A stretch of 54,148 bases of DNA from Antrodiella citrinella (Eukaryota > Basidiomycota > Agaricomycetes > Polyporales > Steccherinaceae): positions 1 through 54,148 of the forward strand of contig SGPM01000177.1 of NCBI GenBank assembly GCA_004802725.1, written 5' to 3'. The notes under the pieces are model-generated. The model worked only from the letters and a program-made list of their open reading frames with translations, ran no database searches and was not told the DNA's origin. Positions 35,291 to 45,699 of the stretch are shown one piece after another. The stretch's first letter is position 1; every line of letters starts with the position of its first letter. The translations under genes and the position numbers were made by a program.

Positions 35291-35929
35291 TTCTTGGCAT
35301 TCTACAGAAAGGAATGAGGCGGCACGATTGTCAGGGTTGTATGACCTGTCGTCTACACCGCTACGTGAGCACCGTTGAATGAGCTTCACGACGCACTGCC
35401 TGACGCTTTGACTGTGTAGCGGGGGACGACTTTGTGTGAGTTCAAAGTTTTGTCAATTTTCATAGTGCTGTCATTCTGACACTGTCTGCCACTTTGTCTC
35501 AGCTGACCATTTGCAGCACATTCATTTATGTATTTCAAATTCTCGAGTCTCGATGAATGTCTGGATTTCCACTGGCAGTTTGCAGTGAAAACGTGAGACG
35601 TTATGCACCTGGCGAGAACCAGGAAAGACATCGCGCCCCGATACCGCTAACCATTATTCGCAGGTTCACCTCTGTTATAAAATAAGCTTTGTTGTATGTT
35701 AGCCGTGTACGTTTGTATCTATGTCGTATGCATGCTTCAATCTCGAGGACATTCGTTTTAAAGTTGCAGACGGTGCAATCGTTGACGCGTTGATCATGAC
35801 TTCCGTGTACGCATGAACGTCCGGGAGATTACCGGTTACCCATTATCTACGGCAAGACTGTCCGCACGGCGCCATGCAATCATTGTCTACACATTGGTCA
35901 GTGGTATGGGACAATTTAGGTATATATTA
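35291..35929. other. 3' flank of K3, no gene seen
   Basis: Up to about 35800 this matches the 3' flank of K2. Beyond that lies the left edge of the ~1.8 kb that is unique to unit 2. Confidence 0.4.
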
Positions 35930-37112
35930 TCACGGACAACAGCCGACTCCGCCACCCGTCTCTATGTCATCCTGTTGATAACTTGAGGAATTGGGCATCA
36001 AGAAGAATGCACTCGGGGGGACCATAGGCCAGTGTTCAAGACTTGTGGCAGTCGTAGTGCGGCCGTCATATGATTCCGTGGGATAGCTTGGGACAGGCCC
36101 ATGCGTGGAAGGCTGGACAGCAATTAACGCCATTTTGATGCGACGGTGGACTCGAGACATCAAGCTGCTTTGAACAGCGACGTTCATGACGACTATCGCG
36201 ATTTTGTAAGGTGCGGATATGGAGGCGATGAGGTTTACAACCGCGGCGGTGATGTTGAACATTACAATGGGTCTAATAAGGAGTGGGCTATGAGCAATGA
36301 CATGGTAGACAAAACTCACATGATGTATAACCGCCCGCTGCGCATGAGAAGCTTCGAGACATGGCCAGTGATGCTGTTAAAGATAAAGCCTTTCGCCCAC
36401 TCCGACCATGTAGCCAGATGGGAGTACATCAATAGGTGGAAAGTGACCATGCAAAAGATGACGGTGTTGTTCACTGCAACTACGACGATACCGGCTGGGT
36501 ACCCTTTGCCCACACTGAGTACGCAAATCCCTGTCTCGCCGACGCGGGTGCCATGTACAGAAAACGCAGACGCAAGGCTACTACCAAGCGTGACAAGCCA
36601 CATGACCGCGAATGAGGCAACGATAAACTTCTTGGCCATGAGCACCGCGCGTGCGTAGAAAAAGAATGGTAGGGAGAGGAGTGGGAGTGTGATGGCACCG
36701 GTCCATCCTACAGCGTTTGCTATGGCCTCACAATCGCCCACAAGTGCAACTAATGTGTGCGTGAGCTAACAATGAGGACGCCGTCCTACGAAACCTCTCA
36801 CCGAGAAATACGAGCGAGGCAACGATAAAGCTTCCCGCTGCGATTCTTTGGGTGGATGTCAGCCAGTCGTTGAACAGAGAAAGAGATGGGAAAGCACTCA
36901 CTTGTTGAAAAAATGAGCCGCGTCATAGACGCTGAAATTAGACACAGAGTACATGTGTATCAGGCCTTCAAGCTTCAAGCTTCAAGGGACATAAACACAT
37001 CCCATGCCCAAGCCTGTGTAAATGATCAGACAAGGCTGCGAACGGAGTCTTAGAAACACAAGCGTACCCCCATTTCAGCCACAATCATGTATTTTGGAAT
37101 TTCGACTTGCAT
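35930..37112 (-). CDS. Multi-span membrane protein of a basidiomycete seven-helix-like family, frame-broken by a 7-base triplication
   Basis: Five exons, 37112-37068, 37013-36902, 36845-36802, 36749-36320 and 36272-35930. All junctions keep phase except inside exon 2. The protein starts MQVEIPKYMIVAEMG, then AWAWDVFMSLE, IAAGSFIVASLVFLV, GDCEAIANAVGWTGAITLPL, FFFYARAVLMAKKF, GIVVVAVNNTVIFCMVTFHL and IVMFNITAAVVNLIA. It has about seven hydrophobic helices. This resembles the DUF6533-type membrane proteins common in agaricomycetes. Function is unknown. In exon 2 the sequence cttgaag occurs three times in a row (36966-36986). The frame is continuous only if two copies, 14 bases, are absent. As given, translation stops at SLEA. 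It is inserted between K3 and SNF8 in unit 2 only. Confidence 0.7.
36966..36986 (-). repeat. 7-base repeat x3 (CTTCAAG on plus strand)
   Basis: Perfect triplication inside exon 2 of the membrane-protein gene. A single copy would restore the reading frame between AWAWDVFMSLE and the downstream SVYDAAHFFNK segment. Confidence 0.9.
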
Positions 37113-37687
37113 GGAAAAGGTCAGTGGTAGGTCCGGTAAGGAACCACTCATAGAAGGCAAACCCAGAGGAACTCGATGGTTTGTGTATGCGCGAGGCAGC
37201 ATATATACCCCAGACGAGGCGGCCGCTCCTCGTTACATCAAATGGTTCTACTCATTTTGAAGGATCGTTGGGGGCATCTTACATGTGTCGTCCAGCGTCC
37301 TGCTTTCCACCAGTCATTTTTCAGTATGTTTAAGTCGTGCGGGTTTTAGGCTGTACCCACATAGACAGAAAGGTGCACTGGATCAGTACAGAGCTGGCTT
37401 CCTCCACTCCACAGGAAGCCGAATTGGCCGTATACATCTCACGTATGCCACGAGATGCTAAGAACGGTAGGGCGCTCCCCTTGTTGGCCCAAGGTGCGTT
37501 TTGTAGACTCGGTCTACGAATCCAGAAAGAGCAAGAGGTCACAGGTTGTTCTTGTTATCGAAGTCTTGTATACAGATATTCGAATTTTACACGTCCGGGG
37601 TATCAATATATGGCCAGTATACATCTACAGCAGAGATGTCAGTGCAATGAATTGCAAACAGAAGGTCACTCACTAGTTTCCGTACAA
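37113..37687. other. Intergenic region, no gene seen
   Basis: The segment contains the upstream flank of the membrane-protein gene (an agcatatatacccc motif near 37198-37211) and the 3' flank of SNF8. A 150-codon plus-strand ORF at 37337-37789 runs into the antisense of SNF8 and shows no domain. Confidence 0.4.
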
Positions 37688-38440
37688 CTACTCGTCCCAA
37701 CGCATCGCGGAAGGTACCCAATACGCAACACCATGGTCGTCCTGTTCGTCCAGCCAACAGAGACCGTCGCGAAGAAGCATATTCTCTAATGCAGCTCTGG
37801 CACGCTCTGGCGTCCACCTCCTCCGAGACATGAGGAGATCTTCTGAGACTCTTCCGCCTTCTTCCTGCGCGATAGCCAACACGACAGCTTGATCTTCGTC
37901 CAGCTCCTTAGGTACGCTTCGTACCATCTTCTGCCCGTTCCCCACATCTAATACCTCGTATCCTGCTCCAAGAGGCTTTAGCGTCTTGATGCTCTGGATC
38001 ACGTCGTCCTCGGTGACCACGCCTCCCGCGACACCTCTCAGCTTGCTGACCAGTCTCACTAGCTCCCCCATCTGAATCAGCCCTCCGTTTCGCTCACGAG
38101 TGCTCACACAAACATCCACGATCTGCACACCTAGCTCGTAGTTCCAATCCCCTAGGTTCAGCATCTCCGCCCACCATCCTCCCTTTCGTGGACCCGCTAG
38201 CGGATCAACCCCGATGGTGGCACACATCCTCTGGAACTCATGTCTGAATCTGGGGTCGCGACGAATGGAATCTCGGTGGGTTGAGGCGAAATGGACGAGT
38301 GCGGTGCGGAATTGAGCTAGCTGAGCGTGCAGGTGGTCGACCTGAGCTTGAGAGAGGGCTGAGGATAGCTGTGCGAAGGATTTCTGGGACTGCTTTTGTC
38401 GTTCAAATGCTGCAAGTCCGACGCCGCCAAGTCTGTGCAT
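37688..38440 (-). CDS. SNF8: ESCRT-II subunit Vps22/Snf8 (EAP30 family)
   Basis: Single-exon gene of 250 residues, against 233-258 in yeast and human. Start at 38440 (MHRLGGVGLAAFERQ) is preferred to an upstream Met at 38461 because the family begins M-x-R-x-x-G-V-G-L-A-A. A coiled N-terminal part (QAQVDHLHAQLAQFRTAL) is followed by DPRFRHEFQRMCATIGVDPL, the ELGVQIVDVCVSTRERNGG winged-helix motif, and a second winged helix near the C-terminus (RWTPERARAALENMLLRDG, then WLDEQ). The protein forms ESCRT-II with Vps25 and Vps36 on endosomes and helps sort ubiquitinated cargo. It is the only intact copy of the tandem duplication. Confidence 0.93.
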   Translation of the reverse strand: MHRLGGVGLAAFERQKQSQKSFAQLSSALSQAQVDHLHAQLAQFRTALVHFASTHRDSIRRDPRFRHEFQRMCATIGVDPLAGPRKGGWWAEMLNLGDWNYELGVQIVDVCVSTRERNGGLIQMGELVRLVSKLRGVAGGVVTEDDVIQSIKTLKPLGAGYEVLDVGNGQKMVRSVPKELDEDQAVVLAIAQEEGGRVSEDLLMSRRRWTPERARAALENMLLRDGLCWLDEQDDHGVAYWVPSAMRWDE

Positions 38441-38859
38441 TTTGCGAAACGACGAGACCACAATTTGTTGAAGATGAATTTAAGTCATCGCGCATTAGGC
38501 GCTGCAAGGATTTGCAATCGGAGTTTAAAATATATTCAGGTTGCGTTGGCGTCATGGTGATCGTCGTCCTTACCTCCTTCCCATCTACTACCGCCCCCAC
38601 CTTTCCTTCTCATATCTGCAACCACGTCGGAAAATCTACATACTGTGATGGCGAATGTATTTCAACTTGTTAAGAAGACGGATGAGCTCAAGACTTCCCC
38701 AAACAACTATGACGGCGTCGAAGAAAACCCTTGTGCGTACAATGAGGCTGGTTGAGCTACCACCACTTCTCTTTTCACTCAATTCTACAATTTACAGGAA
38801 CTTTTAGGGAGCCCCGCCGATGTTGATGAGATCTACGACGATTCCTGAATGAGCCCATT

Positions 38860-40019
38860 AGCCTCGACACGGACTCATCGTATATCATCTTACGAACCTA
38901 TTCCCGACGTGCTTCTGAGATGGGGTATATGTAGTCTGTGTCTTTCACTTCGGTGGTGTGTGGTTGGGATTTGTCGATACATTTGATGCATGCGACAGCT
39001 TCATACATACCTCACCAGAGGCGTACGAGCCACACGCAATTGAAGCCATCAAGCAATGGTTTGCTGAATCATCGCGACCTGTTTGGACAATTGTTAGCAC
39101 CTCCGTCTACCAATCAACAGGCCATCTTCAACGAGGAGATGCAGTCCGGAAAGTCCGCGGATATTAAACAATTTCTGGACCACGCTTTGGTGGATTGCGG
39201 GGCGTATTCCGTTATATACGTGAGTATCTTCGCTTTAGATTTCGTGCACTTTCATCTGAACTCAAGTCTTAGATCTCCCTCGGCTCTGCTTTCTGGCCAT
39301 CTTTACTTGATAGCCTTGACACTTTCATGGACGTTGTTCTGGAAAAGAAACTTCTTTTTGTGGGTCGTGCCATCAGTCTTAATCATCTGCAAAGTACTGA
39401 CGGCAGGGTCTCATAGATTCTCAGCTATGGATCACCAGTAGTGCAGTTGACGGACGATCCCAGGACCAAGATTGAACAGTCTAGACTGGGTATAACGAGT
39501 CGCTGGTCCCCACAACAAATATCCTTAGTCCGGTAAACAGCTTGTACTTGTACGACCTCAGACCCTCTGACTGTTCATCTAGGCGTTAGCGTGGTTCGTA
39601 AACGCAGGACATAACAGTACAATCGAAAGTGTACGAGCAAGTTTTCCTATGTATGTATTCTTAAGCACCCCTTGTCTTCTAACTCTCACCTATTTTCGTT
39701 CCACAGGATCTGTTGGCACTTTCATGCGGACCAACCTGCAAATGCCGTAATCCTGACTGAAATGAACCACGTCGCGTATGATCTCATAGAAGTCCAAATA
39801 GGCAACGGTCTCAAGCCATTGCTACGCACTGGCAAGGCACCAGTAGGCACGTTGGACGCACTCCGCGTTGAAGCCCACGAAACGCTGGATACAGCATTCG
39901 GAGAAGACGGGGCGAGAAAGAGAGCGAATGTCAAGAAACTACAGCAGAGAATCAATTCAGCGTGGGATAAAGATGGATCAGCAACTATGGAGATGGCCTG
40001 GTTTGTGGATGTGCTGTAG
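38860..40019 (+). pseudogene. UDP-glycosyltransferase (GT1) relic, C-terminal half
   Basis: The readable order fits a fungal GT1 enzyme. EPISLDTDSSYIILRTY is followed by SFIHTSPEAYEPHAIEAIKQ, LLAPPSTNQQAIFNEEM, ISLGSAFWPSLLDSLDTFMD and VVLEKKLLFVG. Then come SRWSPQQ, AGHNSTIESVRASFPM (the donor-binding signature, with Asn-Ala-Gly for the usual His-Gly-Gly) and WHFHADQPANAVILTEMNHV, ending MEMAWFVDVL at 40019. Introns of about 50-60 bases separate some pieces. The N-terminal acceptor-binding half is missing. The first pieces are in different frames (stop in YDDS near 38850), and the segment after LNHLQSTDG is disturbed. I judge it a truncated relic, though some late exons look fresh. Confidence 0.65.
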
Positions 40020-40169
40020 CAGCTGTACATAGTAGGGACCGAACATCTGAGTCGGTGTTGGGTTGAATCGTACAAACAACAAAATTCCACCCCAAAGTTT
40101 CATATGTAGCTCTGAACGTTGAAATAAGCCTGTCCATGTTATTGTGTTGCACGTCGGTATACTAGGAAG

Positions 40170-40475
40170 TCACGATATTTCAACCCCAGCGGTAAATTTG
40201 TTGATCAGTGCCAGAGCAGCTTCCGAATGGGGTTTCAGCCCGCAGGGTACAGTTCGTGGCGCACTGCAATCACAGATCAGTGTTGAATTGCGGAATCGAG
40301 AAGTTGAGAGGAGTACACAATTAATCCGACAGTTGTTCCAGAACCCAGCTCTATAGGACGTCCCATAGAGTCGATGCCAGCTTTTATGTCGAAGACGTGC
40401 AATACAGAGGCAATGTAGATGAACATTGTATTTTGACTGAAGTGATTACCGAGGCATATACTGTAAAACGTCATG
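40170..40475 (-). pseudogene. Cytochrome P450 C-terminal fragment
   Basis: Reads SICLGNHFSQNTMFIYIASV, then LHVFDIKAGIDSMGRPIELG. This matches the end of basidiomycete P450s, with the haem-binding Cys in place of the usual R-x-C-P-G-R-H (here S-I-C-L-G-N-H), so the arginine and proline are lost. An intron of ~55 bases leads to CGLKPHSEAALALINKF and a stop at 40170. No other P450 exon lies upstream on this strand. Confidence 0.7.
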
Positions 40476-41453
40476 TCTCAGGCTCAAGATGACAAGAGCG
40501 TGGAGAAACGTACCGTCGCTCGAAGCCGAATGCAATACCACACCTGAAAGCGCCGCCGTGCTTGTCTCGGAATGTCTACGGTGCAATCGAGGCCCAACGT
40601 GATGTCGCTAACCCGGGCCTCAGAAGTCGCTGCTCCGAGCTGCGCCGTCACATTCAGTTCAGCCAATTCCTGGACTTGACGTACGACGTTGTAGATACGG
40701 TCCAAACACAGATACTGCACTTCTAGTTCACGTCCGGATCCCATTATCTTCAATACATTCGCCTCTGCAGTAGGTCGACCCTGTTCATACGTCAACTAAC
40801 TCAACGTTCCATTCCCCAGTGCCTCACCGGTTACCTTATCTTTCTCTCGGTACTGTTAACTCAATGACTGCACCCACGAACACTGTTACGCGTAAAGGGT
40901 CATGGGACCACCGCGCGATCTAGTGCGCTAAGGCGTCCTGACAACCGCTCCGCGGTTTGGCATGCAGCTGAAGTTCGACTTGAAAACCCCGGTGTGGGCG
41001 TCCCACCAAGCGCCTGAATTGCTCCTCCGAACGACGTCCAAATGAATCCGGCGGCTACTGACATAGAAGAAGCGTCTCGTCGAACGTGGCATGGGAGAGA
41101 GGAAGACGCGGAGCAGGAATCGATGCGGAGGAAGAGCGGTTGTTGGAGCATTCATGGTCGAACGGGGGCGCACAGGTAGATAAGACCCGGAATACATTGC
41201 TGCATGCTGAGCGACAAGAAGCTTAAGAGAGAGATACGGGGAATTAGAGATAAACAACAACTTGAAGACGACGAGCGGAATGCAGTGATAACGGACTACA
41301 TGAACAGAAAGGTCCTGAGTTCTAGCCTTCAGCGAGGACAGCCTTGAATGCGAGAGAAGGCGTAGACAAGAAGTTATAGTATCCAAGAGCCCGGTGGAGA
41401 AAAAAAGTGCCAAGAGAACCGCAAAAATGACCCTTCTCGTCTGATCGACTGAT
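40476..41453. other. No confident gene
   Basis: A 103-codon minus-strand ORF (40484-40795) and a 196-codon ORF (40928-41518) are open, but neither shows a domain. The second is probably 3' UTR of the peroxiredoxin gene and overlaps its last exon in another frame. Confidence 0.35.
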
Positions 41454-42519
41454 TCAGACGCGCGCTGGGTCCTGTGTCGTCCGCACGTATGGCTGCGATA
41501 ATGAGAGAAGCACAGCAAGTCAGCGAGATAGGAGGAACTTGGGAAGTGATGATGTGATTACCAAGACTTTCTCAAATTTCTTGAACATCTCCTTTGCTTC
41601 AGCATCTGAAATATGCTGTGGAATGATGACATCTTCACCTGGTCTCCAACTTACAGGGGTGGATATCTTGTACTTGTCGGCAGCTTGTAACGCTGCATGA
41701 ATGCCAGTCACATATTGTCAAAACAGGGAACGAACTAGAGAGGCAACAGACGTACCGTCAATGACCCGTATCACTTCATCGAAGTCTCTGCCTACAGCAG
41801 CAGGGTATTGGATCATGGCTCGGATGATTTTTTTGGGATCAATAACAAATACCGTGCGAATCTGGAGTGAAGGAGAATCAGACATGATGCGTGTGGAGAT
41901 GTAGAACTACTTACAGTGTAAGGTAGCCCCATCTCGTCGACGTTCGTAGGGTCTTGAGCGTCCAGCATATCGTACAACATTGAAACCTTCCTGTCTTCAT
42001 CCGCGATCTACGAAAGATGTCAGATTATCGCTTTGAGAATTGTATGATCTGACGTACTATGGGGTATTCCACACATGTCGGGCCCTTCTTGTTGCCAATC
42101 TCGATGATGTCCTCTATCCAGTCAAAATGCGTCTTCAGCGTATCTGCCGATATGGCGACAATCTTCACACCACGTTTGACAAATTGCGGTAACCTGCGTT
42201 GAACGGGTGATGCATGAGCGGACAAATCCACGATGATGGCCCCCCGCTGAACGGTGGGCCATGAGACTACGGACCGCTGAGAAACATCCGCAAGCTCTGT
42301 CGTACAGACTGGTGTGAAGTCACCAGGATGAGAGAATAGCATCACCTACATCACAATCGAGATGATTAGTCTTCGCAAGGCGGTGCTGCGCGCAAGAAGA
42401 GATGCGATGCACGATGAACGCACCCAGGAGTCACCCGCCCAATCGTGAAACTTCATCCAGCCTTCGGTGGTATCTGCCTCGAAGTCAGGGGCGGTGCTTC
42501 CAAGTCGTAGGTGGGACAT
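41454..42519 (-). CDS. PRX1: 1-Cys peroxiredoxin (Prx6/PRX1 type)
   Basis: Multi-exon gene on the minus strand. Exon 1 (42519-42424) encodes MSHLRLGSTAPDFEADTTEG to DWAGDSW. The next exon has VMLFSHPGDFTPVCTTELAD, with the peroxidatic Cys in P-V-C-T-T-E. Later exons give VKRGVKIVAISADTLKTHFD, IADEDRKVSMLYDMLD, RTVFVIDPKKIIRAMIQYPA, GRDFDEVIRVID and TPVSWRPGEDVIIP. The last exon gives LPYVRTTQDPARV, with stop at 41454-41456. No resolving Cys motif of the 2-Cys type is seen. The enzyme reduces peroxides with thiol donors. An in-frame ATG at 42627 would add 36 residues with FFKKRISLSLSATS, which could target mitochondria as in yeast Prx1. Confidence 0.9.
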
Positions 42520-42627
42520 GATTGTTGCACGAATGGATTCGAGGAAAGGTGTTTCAGACGCAATAGAGGTTGCGGAGAGAGAGAGTGAAATTCTCTTCTT
42601 GAAGAAGATAAAGTCATGGGCGGCCAA

Positions 42628-44117
42628 TATAGGACACCAAATGGAAGCACTCCCACCGGCTTGCTATCCGGAGTGGACGACGTTCCCTCGTGCCAGTCCC
42701 ATTTACGATTGGTGAAAGTACCGCTGTTGGGGGACGTCGTGGTCGTACGAAAGAACTCTTGACAACACCAGGAGCGTTTCAAATTCGAGAGCAGACGGAG
42801 GTCGAAACTCCCTCTCGAAATGGCGCAAGAGAACCGGTCCGGGAAAACCGGACACGGCTCATGCGCCTGCACGTATGTTATTGTCGTGTAAGACCAGAAT
42901 ACGATCCCGACAGAGTACAGTGCAGTATAGAATCGAACAAGCAACGTGAAGAAAGGTCGCTCAAGTAGAAAATGAATATTCGATGAATATCAATCGGAGA
43001 CCGCGTCGCGCCGAAGAATTATTTAGGCAGATACCGGTATTTGCGAGCGCAGCGAGCAGGGGTGTTGAAAAGGAGACCAAACAAACACAAATAGAAATGC
43101 AAGCGCCCGAAGGAAAAATCGCAGGAATTCTCATGAAGTGGATATGGCTCCTGCATTTCTCCATCTTTTGAACCGATTCCAGTTCCAAACTGACAAACAT
43201 ACCATGTTTGATGTACTTAGAATGTTTTCAGTTTCAAAATCCTGTTGTGTGAGCTCTGGGTGGCTGTCCAAGATGAGTGCTTCCGACGACGTGCCTACGT
43301 GGCCTTTACAAGTTCGAATACAATCAACGTGCTCACCAATCAGCAATCCCTACGAAGTATGATAGTACGCTTTGATTTTTATTGCTTTGTGCCTATATGC
43401 TTGATACAAAGTAAATGCCTGCGCTCGCCACCCCCGTGTCCCACGGTTCCATATTATATTTACTTGTTTATATTACACGCTGACTCCGGCCGTGGCGCCG
43501 CGGGGGCCACTGCTTACCAACACCGAACACGCCTCTCAGCGACAGTACTAGTATGTATTCTAAGCATGCGCTGGGAGAACGATAGAAGTCTTTTTGTCTT
43601 CTGAGACTTGTCGCTCAGGTTCCTGCGTTCTTGGACTGCTTCCCCTCCTTCTGCTTTGCCATACTCGCCTCCATCGATAATGATGCCTACAGGCTACATC
43701 GAACCAAATCTATTCTCATGGTTGCAGTTTTTGTTTTTTTTCGAACGAAAGCCAGAAAATTCTTCTCGAGCTGCTTCTTGCCTCAACCATTTTCGGAGCC
43801 GGCCGAGGGCATGCGTCTTGGAATGGATTACACTGCGCACTTTGTTCAGCTTGCGGTGCCGCTAAGATCTCCGATGGTGCATATCTACGTCGGAGCCCGA
43901 CCTGTCTACGTCAGAACATGAAGTAGCTGCGAGAGGTTGACAAGAGGGCCTCGGTGATTGCCACAGTTTTTTTACTGTAAGGCCAAAGACGGTCTGTGGC
44001 TACTGTGGCGAGCTGCTTCTTTTCTTGAACTTCACGGCGGTTCTCGATATGATGCCTACGTATGTTTCGTCCGACATGAGACAATCCTAGCAAGAAGAGC
44101 TGCGCCACTTCAAGACC
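42628..44117. other. Intergenic region, no gene seen
   Basis: Several ORFs of 70-160 codons overlap on both strands with no recognisable domain. The segment holds homopolymer runs such as the T run near 43733-43740. It covers the upstream side of the peroxiredoxin gene and of the secreted repeat protein. Confidence 0.4.
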
Positions 44118-44125
44118 TATATAAA
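44118..44125 (+). promoter_or_regulatory. TATA box
   Basis: The sequence tatataaa lies 108 bases before the ATG at 44234. The sequence between is C/T-rich, as in fungal 5' UTRs of well-expressed secreted proteins. Confidence 0.65.
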
Positions 44126-44233
44126 CCTCGCCTCGTCGACAACCTCCTTTCTGCAGGTTGTTTTCATCCTTCATCCACTCCTTCGTTCTTATCAACCGCT
44201 CTCGCGTCGAAACCCGCTCGCTCGTTATCAAAC

Positions 44234-45084
44234 ATGTTTTTCTCCGCTGTCTTCAAGCTTGCCCTCATCGCTCCTTTCGCATACGTGGCATATGCCGCAC
44301 CTACGCCCACCATCGGCCAACGCGACGATGTAAGTTTGCCTCAAAACCGCATCTCTTGGCGAAGACTGATCAGCTTCCACAGGGTCTTGGCCTCGGCGGT
44401 ATAGTTCCGCCCCTCCCGTATGTTAATGACTGGACACGCTCGAGCATCGTCTCTGACCTCAACGCCGTCACCTAGCACCTCCGTTGATGGTATCCCTCTT
44501 GACCCCCTTCAAGGCTGGAACCTCGATCAGGACGGTCTTCCGGATGTAATGCTTCCAATGATACTCTACACCCTGAACACGCATTGACTCCCCGTTCATT
44601 TACAGGTCGCCCTCCCCGCGGACGGTGTCGCCCCCAGAGACCTTGATCTTTCTACAGTTCTTGGCGTGGTCGTAGCTGACGCCAAGAAACCCCTCGCCGT
44701 AGTCGGCACTGGGGTGGGGGCCAGTACTAGTTTGCTCAAGAAAGATGTTGAGACTATTACGGATGTTGGTGCAGTTGTAAAGGACACCAACAATGTCGTC
44801 GCCGCGGTCGGGACTAAGACGTGGGCCAAGACCGATTTGCTCAACAGAGATCTTGACGTTGCTGTAGGTGTCGGTGCCGTCGTAGCTGATACCGGCGATC
44901 TTGTCGCGGTGGTCGATTCTGAGACGGTGGTTAAGAGTGATTTGGTCAATCGACAGGTTGTCGACGGTCGTACGTCTAGTTTCGTCAGTCTGATAATAAG
45001 TATCACTGATCTCATTCCACGGTTATAGTTGTTGAGACTGTCGATGAGCTTCTCAATGGGCTTCTCGACGGGAGCCGAGTCTGA
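44234..45084 (+). CDS. Small secreted protein with internal repeats, cysteine-free
   Basis: Starts MFFSAVFKLALIAPFAYVAY, a signal peptide likely cut after AYAAP or so. Introns after QRDD, PPLP and GLPD, plus one more near 44975, keep phase and give about 190 residues. The last exon part has three related segments. The first is VLGVVVADAKKPLAVVGTG with SLLKKDVET. The second is DVGAVVKDTNNVVAAVGTKT with DLLNRDLDV. The third is GVGAVVADTGDLVAVVDSET with DLVNRQVVD. A helical end (VETVDELLNGLLDG) leads to a stop at 45082-45084. It contains no cysteine, which is unusual for a small secreted fungal protein. A good TATA box lies upstream. Function is unknown. It could be a cell-wall or effector-like protein. 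Confidence 0.72.
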
Positions 45085-45699
45085 CGTGGACATTATCCAT
45101 CTTTCCCCGCCCTAGTCGTTCTCGTGCTGTGTCAGTAATCTAGATACCTTGTTTTCATAATGGAGACTGCGATGTGTTGTGCAGCAGATTTTCGTCACGA
45201 GGGTCTGAACTGCGCTATGCGCTTTGAGAGATGATATTGATCCAAGAGATGCGTAATCAGTCTGACGTAGATAGTAGTGCGAGCACCGAATACATTTGGA
45301 ATACATGACGACAGACCGCACGGATGCCCATGCTTAGACATGGACTCCCGAGGAAACGAAGGAGATGACCGGCGATTGAATGGGAATGATGGAGCTCCTT
45401 TTGGCGAGTAGCGAGTCGAAGTTGTAGCATCGGACACAGGCTCAGAACAGCGGCGAGCTCTGACTCTGAAGAGAGAGAGAGAGATGTCGGGGATCCAAGT
45501 ACTAGTTCGCTTTATCGGTGAGGGGAAAGTATACAAACGTGCGAGGGTCAAGGGTGGTCCCATCAAAGTGACCTGAGAGGATAAGTGATGCGTACTGCAC
45601 TACTCAAAATGCAGCCTAATCGTGGCCTGCATCGCAAGGAAGCGTGTCAACGAAGAGGCCGAGGATATAAGTTAAACTAGATGAACGTACGTCATCATG
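45085..45699. other. Intergenic region with a short GA repeat
   Basis: No gene is recognised. A (GA)n run lies at about 45470-45485. The segment is the shared 3' flank of the secreted-protein gene and kinase K4. Confidence 0.4.

Larger units (their letters stand above)
30077..38655. repeat. Tandem segmental duplication, unit 2
   Basis: Same order as unit 1, with K3 and an intact SNF8. An extra ~1.8 kb (about 35830-37650) with a membrane-protein gene interrupts it. Homology ends near 38655, in the sequence tctgcaaccacgtcggaaaa, which matches ttgcaatcacgctggacaac at the end of unit 1. Confidence 0.83.

Noticed and set aside
40928..41518. A 196-codon minus-strand ORF after the peroxiredoxin gene
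   Set aside because: It overlaps the last peroxiredoxin exon in another frame, has no domain, and is rich in Arg/Ser/Leu as expected from a shadow frame.
38860..42519. A secondary-metabolite gene cluster (GT, P450, MFS transporter)
   Set aside because: The GT and P450 are fragments, the transporter is more than 24 kb away, and no core biosynthetic enzyme is present.
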